64,000 nt of DNA from Triglochin maritima. Lineage: Eukaryota; Streptophyta; Magnoliopsida; Alismatales; Juncaginaceae. Below the pieces are notes generated by a model that saw nothing but the letters and a program-made list of their open reading frames with translations, was not told the DNA's origin and searched no databases. The position numbers and the translations under genes were made by a program. Below, piece after piece: positions 22,819 to 32,975 of this stretch; position 1 is the stretch's first letter; every line of letters begins with the position of its first letter. The stretch is taken from assembly GCA_963682175.1 (NCBI GenBank), contig OY821787.1:22422501-22486500 (forward strand). Direction: 5' to 3'.

Positions 22819-24647
22819 ATGCGAGGTTGGGCTCGTTCTGGTGAGAGCGCTCGACCCGAGAGAGTGCTTATTTCTGAGATGGAAGATCTTGGTGATCGAC
22901 CATCTCCGCCTCGTGCTCCTTTGGAGCAAGAGGCCGAGTCGTCTCGTGGTGGCGAGGGAGACTGGGTTCCATACATGGACTACCTCGGTCCATTCCCACC
23001 ACCACGTAGACCTCCTTCTCCTCCTCCTCTGACTCGAGAGGAAGGGAGATTCGGTCAGGATCGAGTTCTAGGTGCACCACCACCTTTAGCTCGACAGGAT
23101 AGGCCGATGACGTTGTGGGAGCAGACCCATCCTGTTTGGGCCGCGCAACCTTCTTGCATAGTTGTTCCCCCTGCTCGCGGGAACAACTATGAGCTGAAAC
23201 CTCAGTATGTGAGCATGCTTCCAACCTTTATTGCCAATAAGGAGGATCCGTATATTTTTATACGAGAATTCGAGGAAGTATGCTCCATGTTCAAGCTTCA
23301 ACAGCTTGACGAGGATTCTGTCCGGTTGAGGATGATTTCGTTCGCATTGAAGGATAATGCGAAGAAATGGATGTATAGCCTCCCGACGAGCTCGATTCGG
23401 TCTTCGGATGACTTTGTGACCGTCTTTCTGAAGAGATTTTTCCCTCAAAGGAAAACTCAACAGATACGACACCAGATACATCAAATGTATCAGACCGAGA
23501 CCGAATCTTTTCATGGTTTCTTTGAGAGGTTCAAGGACCTTCTCCAGCAATGCCCTCATCATGGACTTGAGCTATGGCAGCTGTGCGAGATTGTTTATGA
23601 GGGCATCAACTACAACACCCGCACATTGTTGGAGTCGATGTGTCAGGGTGACTTCCAAATGAAACCCATCGAGGAGGCATGGGACACTTTTGAGTCCATG
23701 GCTGAGCGCACGTTCGAGTGGGACACCATGAGAGAGCCACCAGCTGCCATGTCTTCTGGTCGAGCTGGATCATATCATGTTGAGTCGACTATCGCGTCTG
23801 AGGCGAAAATGGCTGCTCTCATGCGTAGGATAGAGAGTTTGGAGATGGACCGAGCTCCTGTAGCTCAGGTCGCTACTCCCGGGTGTACTAGGTGTGGACT
23901 GTCGGGACATGATGACTTGGAGTGTGCTTACGCTCCAAGGGATATTGAGCATGCAATTGCGATGTATCAACAAAGGCCCCGAAACGACCCGTACAGTCAT
24001 TCCTACAACCCGGGATGGCGTAACCATCTTAACTTCTCTTGGGGGTCTAGTGGAGGACACGGTCAGAGCTCGCACGCTCAACCTCAACCTCCACCTTATC
24101 AACCTCCACGCCCATCGGCGACCTACCAACCTCCACATCAAAGGTCTCAGCACCAAAATTAGCAACCTGGTCAGGCCTCTTCGTCGGGTTATTGTAACCA
24201 GACTCCACCACCCCAGCGGGTTGACCCTAAGGACTCTACCATTGAACAAACCCTTCAAGCATTCATGCAGAGCACTCAATCCATGCTTGCGGCCAACAAT
24301 AATACGGTCAAAGCATTGGAAATGCAAGTAAGCCAGTTCGTTCATCAGCTCCATGAACGCGAGAAGGGTCAATTGCCGAGTCAACCTGTGGTAAATCCCA
24401 GGGGTCAGCCTGCTAATACCAGGCATAATGTACACAATGTTGAAAGTGACCCTTCCCAACATGCTAATGTTATTCATACCTTGAGATCGAGAAGGGTCGT
24501 TGACAACAATGTGAAAATGCCGGAAGCCAACCCTGTTGGCGAGACTTCCGAGGAGAGTCTTGAGCCTGTCAAGGAACCTAATTTTGAGACTCCTCCTCGT
24601 GATTCTTATGTCCCCAAGGCACCATTCCCTCATCGGTTGACTAAAAA
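22819..24647 (+). pseudogene. Athila gag
   Basis: Codes for the structural protein that packages the element RNA. It starts at the ATG at 22819 (MRGWARSGESARPERVLISE). A proline-rich N-terminal region is followed by the retrotransposon gag domain from about residue 133 (MLPTFIANKEDPYIFIREFE) to about residue 300. A zinc knuckle follows, CTRCGLSGHDDLEC (C356, C359, H364, C369), then a P/Q-rich linker and the STIEQTLQAFMQSTQSM coiled segment. A TAG at 24160-24162 stops gag in the linker. Reading resumes in the same frame until a one-base loss in an A-run (24643-24647) shifts it into the pol frame. The start is chosen as the first ATG giving the full gag domain. Confidence 0.88.
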
Positions 24648-27100
24648 CGTGATGAGCATTGGGATAAGATCGTTGAGGTACTTAGGCAAGTAAAGGTGAA
24701 CATCCCGTTGTTGGACGTTGTTCAACAAATGCCACCGTATGCCAAGTTCCTCAAGGACCTTTGCACCACCAAGAGAAAAACAAATGTGCCCAAAAAGGCC
24801 TTCTTGGCCGCCAATGTGAGCTCCATATTGACACAACCCATGAATGTCAAGTACAAGGACCCTGGTTGTCCAACTGTCTCTTGCATGATTGGGAATGTGA
24901 CCATCTCTCAAGCGCTATTGGATTTGGGGGCATCTGTGAATCTCCTGCCTTACTCAGTCTATGTCAATCTTGGGATAGGCGATCTTAAACCAACGAGGAC
25001 AACCCTCCAGTTGGCTGATAGATCCGTCAAAATCCCACGAGGGAGTGTGGAGGATGTCCTTATCAAAGTGGGTGAGTTCGTATTTCCAGTTGATTTCATC
25101 ATCTTGGATACCGAACCCGTGTCCAACCCACAAGGACAGATTCCTGTGATCCTTGGGAGGCCATTTCTTGTGACATCTAATGTTTTGATCAATTGTCGCA
25201 ATGGCTTGACGAGGTTGTCTTTTGGAAACCTCACGGCGGATTTCAACATCTTCACTCTTGGTAAGCAACCTGGGCTCTTCGACGACACTGTCGGAGCCAA
25301 TTTCATCCAGGACACGGATGAGCCTGACTCATTAGGCATGTTCGACTCACATCGACATATTATTGAGGTGCCTAATGATCAGGTTGCGAGTGAAGAGGAT
25401 CTTGAGGAATCCGCCAGCATATCTCTGGACGAGGAGGCACATCTGGGTGCTTGCTCCTCTTACCCTGTGGCCCTTGAGCCACTTGAAAGTAACTCTGAAT
25501 CCGACAAGGACCCACCTCTGGTCGAGCTTAAACCGCTCCCTGATAACCTAAAGTACATCTTTTTAGGGGATAATGAGACCTTGCCACTCATTATTGCTTC
25601 TGATCTTGAAAAAGATCAAGAGGTTGCCCTCAAAAGAGTACTCTTTGAAAACAAAGAGGCAATCGGGTGGTCATTGAAGGATATCAAGGGAATTAGCCCT
25701 GGTATTGTTCAGCATCGGATCCACATGGAAGAGGATTCTCGGCCCCGCAGGGACCCACAACGGAGATTGAATCCTGTACTGAAGGAAGCCGTCCGAAAGG
25801 AGGTTCTTAAGTGTTTGGATCATGGCATAATCTATCCTATCTCTGATAGTTCGTGGGTGAGTCCTGTCCATGTGGTTCCCAAGAAGTCAGGCGTGACGGT
25901 TGTGGAGAATGAGCATAATGAGCTTATCCCGATACGCCTGCAAACTGGCTGGCAAGTTTGCGTTGATTATCGCAAGCTCAATGCGGCAACGCGGAAAGAT
26001 CATTTCCCGTTGCCATTCATTGATCAGATGTTGGAAAGGTTGGCCGGACATGAGTACTATTGTTTTCTTGATGGATACTCCGGTTACAAACAAATTCCCA
26101 TCGCCCCCGAGGACCAAGAGAAAACCACATTCACTTGTCCCTTTGGCACGTTTGCCTACCGTCGCATGCCCTTTGGGTTATGCAATGCGCCGACAACATT
26201 TCAGAGGTGTATGATCAGCATCTTCTCCGATATGGTTGAACGTTTCCTTGAGATCTTTATGGACGACTTTTCCATATTTGGCGCTTCCTTTGATGAGTGC
26301 CTTCATCACTTGAGCCTTGTCCTCAAGCGATGTTGTGAGAAGAACCTCGCTCTCAATTGGGAGAAATGTCACTTCATGGTGAAGCGAGGGATTGTACTTG
26401 GACATGTGGTCTCAAGTAGGGGAATTGAGGTCGATCCCGCCAAAGTGGGTATTATTCCTAATCTCCCACCACCACGTAATGTGAAGGATATCCGCGCCTT
26501 TTTGGGGCATGCTGGATTCTATGGACGGTTCATTCGGGATTTTAGCAAAATTGCTCGACCTCTCACCGCTTTGTTGGCTAAGGATGCCATTTTTGAGTTC
26601 ACACCGGATTGCCACCATGCCTTTTTGACCTTGAAGAAAGAGTTGACTTCAGCTCCCATTATTAAGGCACCGGTGTGGACTGAACCCTTTGAGTTAATGT
26701 GTGATGCATCTGACTTCGCTGTGGGAGCAGTGCTTGGGCAACGATTGGACAAATTGCCTCATGTGATCTACTATGCCAGTAGAACACTCAATGATGCCCA
26801 ATTGAACTACACTGTGACCGAGAAGGAATTCTTAGCGATCATATTTGCTTTGGAGAAATTCCGGTCGTAGTTGATTGGCTCCCACGTGATTATCTATTCT
26901 GATCACACAGCCATCAAGCACCTCATGGCGAAGAAAGATGCAAAATCCCGACTCTTGCGATGGATCTTGTTGTTACAAGAATTCGATCTCGAGATTCGGG
27001 ACAAAAAGGGTGTGAAAACGTTGTAGCTGACCACTTGTCTCGTCTAGAGACGACCAACCCACAGGACCAAATCATTAACGGTAAATTTCCTGACGAGTAG
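24648..27100 (+). pseudogene. Athila pol: protease, reverse transcriptase, RNase H
   Basis: A long open frame of over 720 codons. Aspartic protease: ALLDLGASVNLLP, catalytic D at 24921. Acidic spacer: DKDPPLVELKPLPDNLKYIFLG (about 25500-25560). Reverse transcriptase: VCVDYRKLNAATRKDHFPLP near 25960, CFLDGYSGYKQI near 26060, catalytic FMDD at 26256-26267. RNase H: LMCDASDFAVGAVLGQ near 26690, [12 protein letters not shown] near 26890. A TAG at 26868-26870 interrupts RNase H, a one-base loss near 27011 shifts the frame, and a TAG lies at 27098-27100. The earlier -1 shift at 24647 would separate it from gag. The matching minus-strand copy near 52600 has no shift there, so a deletion is the likelier cause. 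Confidence 0.92.
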
Positions 27101-28606
27101 TTGTTCACGATCGAAGATAACCCTTGGTTTGCCGACATCGTGAACTACCTCGTGACCGAGCAATTTCCTGTGGGTTGGTCAAAATCTGACCAATCCAAAT
27201 TTAGATCGTATGTCAGATTCTTTCACTGTGACGACCCCTACCTATTCAAATACTGCTCTGACCAAATTTTCAAGCGGTGCGTCCCAGATTCCGAGTTCCA
27301 AAGTGTACTCCACTTCTGCCATTCTAAGGCATGTGGAGGACACTTTGGAGCAAAGAAAATTACTGCCAAGGTGCTCCAATTTGGATTCTACTGGCCCACT
27401 CTTTTCAAGGATGCTTACAACTTTTGTAAGCAATGTGATAGGTGCCAGCGTCTTGGCGGGATTGGTCGACGTGACATGATGCCTTTGCAAAATGTCCTTG
27501 TTGTCGACATCTTCGATGTGTGGGGCATCGATTTCATGGGTCCCTTCCCGAACTCGTTCGGGAATGTTTACATTCTGGTGGCCGTTGACTATGTGTCTAA
27601 GTGGGTTGAGGCTATACCCACAAAGACCAATGACAACAAGGTGGTCACCAAATTGTTGAGGGACATTTTTGCGTGATTTGGTATTCCTCGTACCATAATC
27701 AGCGATAGGGGTACCCACTTCTGTAATCGCTCCTTTCAAGCGCTTATGAGGAAATATTCGATCACCCACAAGCTTGCGACCCCATACCATCCGCAAACTA
27801 GTGGGCAGGTCGGAATCTCTAACCGTCAATTAAAGCAAATTCTTGAGAAGACGGTTAGTTCCTCGAGGAAGGATTGGTCTACCAAGTTGAATGACGCGTT
27901 GTGGGCTTTCCGCACCGCGTACACGACCAATTTGGGTATGTCCCCATATCGGGTAGTGTACGGCAAGGCTTGCCACCTACCCGTCGAGCTTGAGCATCGT
28001 GCTTTCTGGGCGATCAAGAACCTGAATATGGATCTTGATCAAGAAGGAGTACAACGTAAGCTCGACATTGTGGAATTAGAAGAGCTACGCAATGATGCGT
28101 ACGAGAATGCCAAAATTCATAAGTCCTGAGCCAAGATGTTTCACGATCGCATGATTATGCGAAAGGTGTTTACGGCCGGGCAGAAGGTGTTGCTCTACAA
28201 TTCCCGACTTCATCTGTTTGCGGGTAAGCTCCGCAGTCGCTGGTCTGACCCGTTTTTTGTCCAAACCGTTTATCCTCATGGAGCGGTTGAGATCTTGAAC
28301 CCAGGGAATGGGGACGTGTTCAAAGTTAATGGACAATGCCTCAAACCCTACTTGGAGGGGGCACCAGCCGAAGTCGAGGAGGTCATGTTCCTTCATGAAC
28401 CTCCCTCGCACTCAACCATTCATGCTCCTACACGAGTGGTTGAGCTTTCATGTGTATATATGTTAAAAAAAAGACAAAAAAAAGACTCCTTCAGTGAGCA
28501 TCGATTGTTGTGGGCCCCAACCCTTGAGTATTTGGGCCCCATTTCTTTCACGTATTTGTATCCCTTCTTTAGCATCTCACAGGTTTTGAGGGAAGTTGGG
28601 TTGTGA
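27101..28606 (+). pseudogene. Athila integrase, catalytic Glu replaced by Gly
   Basis: Zinc-binding HHCC domain ([13 protein letters not shown]...CKQCDRCQ, 27319-27450) and DDE core: first D at 27530 (GIDFMGPF), second D at 27704 (SDRGTHF). The position 36 codons later, 27812-27814, where the catalytic Glu should be, is GGA (Gly); the old copy at 2782 has GAA. TGA stops at 27674-27676 and 28127-28129 interrupt it, both consistent with CGA to TGA changes. The C-terminal part runs through LRSRWSDPF and [17 protein letters not shown] to a stop at 28604-28606. As written it cannot integrate. Confidence 0.9.
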
Positions 28607-28721
28607 CCATCAACATAGCCATGAACTTCCTTGTGTACTTCACGTTGGTGAGATCTCTTCTGTTTCATGCATACATCCATGTAGTATTTTGCTCACATTC
28701 ATTGAGGACAATGCATGAAGT

Positions 28722-28737
28722 AGGTGTGGGGGGGGGG
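28722..28737 (+). other. Internal polypurine-like motif
   Basis: AGGTGTGGGGGGGGGG repeats the core AGGTGTGGGGG of the PPT that abuts the 3' LTR about 1.27 kb downstream. The minus-strand copy has the same pair near 50938-50953 and 49682-49697. Confidence 0.5.
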
Positions 28738-29852
28738 TGTTTTACGTGTGTACATAGTCGAGTTTTTTCTTTCGATTTTGTTTTCTTTTGTTTGCATTTA
28801 GGGTCATGTTAGTGTGCTACATTTAATATCGATATATTTGCTTGCCATGATCCTTGGGTGACTTGTCTTCTTTTGCTTGCCTAGTGCTTTAAAAATTCCA
28901 CATTTCCTTCAAAATCTTCATGTGATTTCGAAAGAAAATGTTTTGTGGGTTTTGCGTGTGTTTAGCATGTGCAAAACCCTTGAGAGGCAAAGTAAAAAGA
29001 TAGCTCCCAAAATTGTCTTGAACTTGATGCATTAGGATATCTAGTACGTGGCTTTAGGATTTATCGAGTCGTTAGGATGCACCACGGTTTTCCCTCGGGG
29101 GGCGTGTAATCCTAGGGTTTCAGTACTAAAACATTTAAAGAAGTCCACCCTGAACCTAGTGAGTTAAATAATTCGTGTCTGTTAGTATAAGGAAGTTTGT
29201 CGTAGTCAAGGGCCCTTAATCTCTTTTTGTGAAACTTTAGTGTAGGGGTTTTGGTTCCCATGTAGATAAATAAATAAGTGGTGTTCTCTCTTCTCGCACG
29301 GCTCCTATCACTCGGGAAAGTAGGTCTGAGGGGACTTTGCGCCTGGTGCTTTCGAGTCATCTGACTTGGGATGCACCGACCGAACTCCCGTTACACGGGT
29401 GGTAGGGATCGCCCTATGTGGAGATTTAGGGGAAGGTGTACGTGATAGTGTAAGTCCTCATAGGCAATGATGCACGAAACCTGACCCTGGGAGAATCAAA
29501 CACCAACCAATAAATGCTTCAAAGAAAAAGAAAAAAAAAGAAAAAAAAAGAAAAAAAAGAAAAAAGGAAAAAAAGAAGAGTCAAATAAGAACCAAAATGG
29601 ACATTACACGTTGTATCACATTCAGAAGTTAAGGTTGCCCTTGTCTTTCACTTAATTCCTTAGTTAACTCTCACGAATAACTCATTAGGCTAGGTGTGTG
29701 GACTGATTACATATATAGAGTCGACCCGTAGTATTACCGCATTCCATGATCGACAAAATAAGTCCAACGAATCGTGTAGCTAGATTGATTAATGCATCTT
29801 GTTCGGATTTTGTGGGTATATCCGCTGAAAACCCTCAGGAGACAACACTCCT

Positions 29853-29907
29853 CCTCCTTGGCGACAAGGAGGTTTAACGGCTTCTTGCACGTGCTAAGTG
29901 CAACCGT
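29853..29907 (+). other. Two conserved hairpins upstream of the PPT
   Basis: Hairpin 1: CCTCCTTG-GCGA-CAAGGAGG (29853-29872), an 8-bp stem with a GCGA loop of the GNRA type. Hairpin 2: TTGCAC-GTGCTAA-GTGCAA (29885-29903) with outer ACGG/CCGT pairing. Both recur at 40918-40970 and, on the minus strand, at 49781-49831. Confidence 0.6.
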
Positions 29908-29989
29908 GATTCCTACGAAAGTGAGTTAGGATTTCTTATTTTTTCATATGCTTTTCTCTTTCTTTCTTTCTTTTGCTCGGGACTAGCAA

Positions 29990-30009
29990 AAGTTAGGTGT
30001 GGGGGTATT
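29990..30009 (+). other. Polypurine tract of the complete Athila
   Basis: AGTTAGGTGTGGGGGTATT lies directly against the 3' LTR start at 30010, in the position where second-strand synthesis is primed. Confidence 0.75.
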
Positions 30010-31577
30010 TGATTGACATCATTTCATGCTTATATTTGTATCTTATATCCATTATCTTTCACCTAAACAATGCTATGTCACGAGTTTTATGTTTAGTTTT
30101 CAGGAATAAATAGGTTTGAAGAGATGAAGCATAAAAGGACCCAAAAGCTGGGAAAAAGGACTGAATTGTGAGATCTGGGGACCAAGATGCAAGGAAGAAG
30201 GACCTGATTGCAAGACAGAAGGACCTAAGAGCAAAACAGAATACTCCACACCATCATGGGGAGTATTTTGGCAATTCGATTCGGGTCGGAGCTCCAACAA
30301 ACCAATCAGATGCATCCAAGACCAAGACACACAACAAGGAAGGCCCACAAACAAATCCAGATGGATCTGGATCATATAGGCCGCCAATTGGCGGTCTGGA
30401 ACCACCAATTGGCGGTCTGGATTGGCCCAGATCCACCTAATTTTCTCCTGGACTTGTATTAATGTGTGCTTAGTCTAGTTTTGGTATTGGTTTAGTCCCA
30501 CATCGGGGGATTGTCCCGGATTAGCTTTTTCCATGCTTATAAATAGAACTCTTCACCTCCCATTGTATCCATCTCTCTCTTTGGTGGCCACCTTCCCTAC
30601 TAAGAGTGAAGCCTTGAAGCAAAACTCTGGTGGAGGAAGGGCTACTTGTAATTGAGTGCGTTAATAATAGAAGTTTTCTTTTAATTGTGTTGTTTCTCTC
30701 TTAGTTTAATTTCCTTCCATATGCTTGTTTGCTTGTTTGTTTTGTTTTATGCTTCTTTAATATTTCTTGCTTGATTAGTATAAATTTCATTTCAGTATTA
30801 TGCTTGCTTCTGCTAATATAGTTAGTGTAATGAGTAGTGAGTAGTTCCATCCCCATTTGGGGGGTGGAGAAATATGTGATATAATCATGTAGTGTATTAA
30901 GTGTGTGTTATTTTTATCCCTTGAGCTTTAAATGATTTCCATAACCATCTAATGGGTCTCCACTCTTATCTTTGATATGCTAATGCTCTTGAATGAAGCT
31001 TAGCTTATGCTTTGATTAGTGGATCTATTTTATGGGGAATGATAAGGTTAGGATATGGATAGGAATTAATATTGGAAACACAATTTGTAGTGTGTGAACT
31101 CTTGTTGCCTTTACCTTAGCTAATGTCTTGTATGTTTTAATGATGTAGTCTTATCTTAATTCATGTGGAGGCATAGTAGGGTCTAGTCTTTATACTTGAG
31201 TTCATTTAGCTTCATTCCAATTATTGTCTTGTATGTTTTAATGATGTAGTAAAATCTTAATTCATGTAGAGGCAAAGTTGGATGTAGTTTTATGATTTCA
31301 TGCACTACATGTTGTGAGGAGCTTAATTACACACACACATCACACACACATCTTTATGTTCACATCATCTCTCTACCCCCTTTGGGGCTTAGTTTATTGC
31401 TTATCTCCATTTCCATTTGCATCTTAGTGTAGTTTAGTGTAACCAACCTTTCTTCCCTTTCTTTACCTCTCGCCTTCGCACAAACCAACTGTCGACACAC
31501 CTCCCAGTGGACGACCCGTATTTGCCACCGCTTCAACGCGGCCGTGCACTTGCGGTTAAATATAAAACGATCAATCA
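30010..31577 (+). repeat. 3' LTR of the complete Athila
   Basis: 1568 bp, the same length as the 5' LTR with five substitutions. It carries a TATA box at 30538-30545. It ends CAATCA at 31577 and is followed by the CTAAT duplication. Confidence 0.95.
30381..30415. promoter_or_regulatory. Paired palindrome in 3' LTR, 21-bp pitch
   Basis: CCGCCAATTGGCGG (30381-30394) and CCACCAATTGGCGG (30402-30415); one of the five LTR differences falls inside the second palindrome. It ends 123 bp before the TATA box. Confidence 0.72.
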
Positions 31578-31582
31578 CTAAT
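31578..31582. repeat. Target site duplication, right
   Basis: CTAAT, identical to 20164-20168. Confidence 0.92.
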
Positions 31583-32975
31583 CATTTTCATTTTTTAAAT
31601 CCTTTCTTTTCAATTGAATAATATTTAGCCAATATGTTTTAACTGATTTAAATACTAGTGAATTACAATACAATATAGTTGTTAGTTGAAGCATAACACA
31701 TTATACTTTTAAAAAACATTTGTTTTATGTTACTAATATAAAATTTCATTATGTTACCAATATTATGTTTTGTAAAGGATTTTTTTTTAAATAATCATCA
31801 AAAAAATTGGGAGAATATATAAAGATGGAAAATTTATCTGGCAATATATGAGGCAGATAAATAGTAATTGTGATACCATTGTTATCCCTTAATAAAAATG
31901 GATGTCGTTTTCTCTTTTAAGAAAAAACGGCAACCGAGATGCCAGTTTTGTTGGGCAGTAAAGGGGTCACCAACCGCTTCTTCCCCAACCATTTGGTTAC
32001 TTCTCCCCTCATCCACTCTTATGATCACTTTGGTGATTCTGCACCCTTATATCGTCATCATCCTTCTAGTTAGGCTTGTGCATTGTTGGTGATTTCATAT
32101 TTGATTGTTTGGTTTAGTGTTGTCGGACGTGAATAAGTGTTTGTTGTTGGATTGTATGAATGTGGTGTTGTTGTTGTATGGATGTAGTGTTGTTGTATGG
32201 ATGTGGTGTTGTGATTGTTTGAATCTAAATCTTGTTTTTGTATAAAAAATCTAAAAAATGTGGTAACACAAAATTATTTACGTTTAAATCTTGTTATTAT
32301 TTATGTTTTCATTTGGAGTGAAAATATATAAGTTATCATTATCATGGAAACTATAACTCTCAAATGTCATTGAGCAGATTTATTGATTTTAATTGCAAAA
32401 AGAATTTGGCAAAAGGAGTTATAAGATTAGTTTTATAAGTAGATTTCTTGGTTTTGGTTGACAGATTAAGAGAAAGCACATGCATATGATTATTGATTGG
32501 GTAGACAACACTTATATCTCGTACGACCCATGTTCTTAACCCTTAACTAATAACAAACCATTTATCTTTGAGAGTTGTGTTTGTTGAATAGTTAATGAAC
32601 TTATTTGACTTAGTTATTAAAAAAATATTGTCTTAATTTAATGGTTGCACTTCTACCCCAAAGACTATTTTAATTGGAAAGTTCAACCATAAATATATAT
32701 ACTCCATTAGTTAATATGTACTCCATTAGTTATTATGTACACACATGACTTTTAACCCACACATGACTACTCCATTAGTTATTATGTGTAGTTGCAAAAT
32801 ATTTGCTTCACATGACTCTCACTGTCCTTTTGACCCTTCAGTGCTACAATTACACAAGAGTCATAGCTCATCTTCGATTCTCGAAAATACATAAATATTT
32901 TGATTAACAAATTCAAAATTATGTGTATTGTTTTTTAGTAGACCTTAATTAATTATTATTTTTTATCAAGAGCAA
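31583..32975. other. AT-rich DNA, no gene seen
   Basis: The pre-insertion flank of the Athila. It contains a short GTTGTATGGATGT-type repeat (32165-32215) and a repeated ACTCCATTAGTTATTATGT word (32700-32790). No coding potential with a recognisable domain. Confidence 0.6.

Larger units (their letters stand above)
28607..29989 (+). other. Athila 3' non-coding region
   Basis: About 1.4 kb between integrase and PPT, without a convincing gene. Long stretches recur in the other Athila-type copies at 40276-41083 (+), 49680-51281 (-) and 14971-16290 (-). It contains a small hairpin (CATTGAGGACAATG, 28699-28712), a second polypurine motif, a purine-only run (29520-29575) and two neighbouring hairpins near 29853-29907. 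Confidence 0.75.
20169..31577 (+). mobile_element. Complete Athila-group Ty3/gypsy retrotransposon (11.4 kb)
   Basis: Every structural part is in place: 5-bp target duplication CTAAT on both sides, two 1568-bp LTRs with TGATTG...CAATCA ends, tRNA-Asp-type PBS, leader, gag, protease, RT, RNase H, integrase, 3' non-coding region and PPT. By eye the LTRs differ at 5 positions (0.32%), which means a recent insertion; with the commonly used plant rate of 1.3e-8 per site per year this is roughly 0.1 million years. Yet the coding region is dead: stops at 24160, 26868, 27098, 27674 and 28127, frameshifts near 24647 and 27011, and a lost integrase glutamate at 27812. Confidence 0.95.

Noticed and set aside
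23770..24633. 287-codon minus-strand open frame
   Set aside because: Antisense shadow of gag, whose domain and zinc knuckle are on the plus strand.
24640..24650. Possible programmed -1 frameshift between gag and pol (ACTAAAAACG)
   Set aside because: T_AAA_AAC does not fit the canonical X_XXY_YYZ heptamer, and the homologous minus-strand copy near 52600 reads through in one frame, so a one-base deletion in an A-run is simpler.
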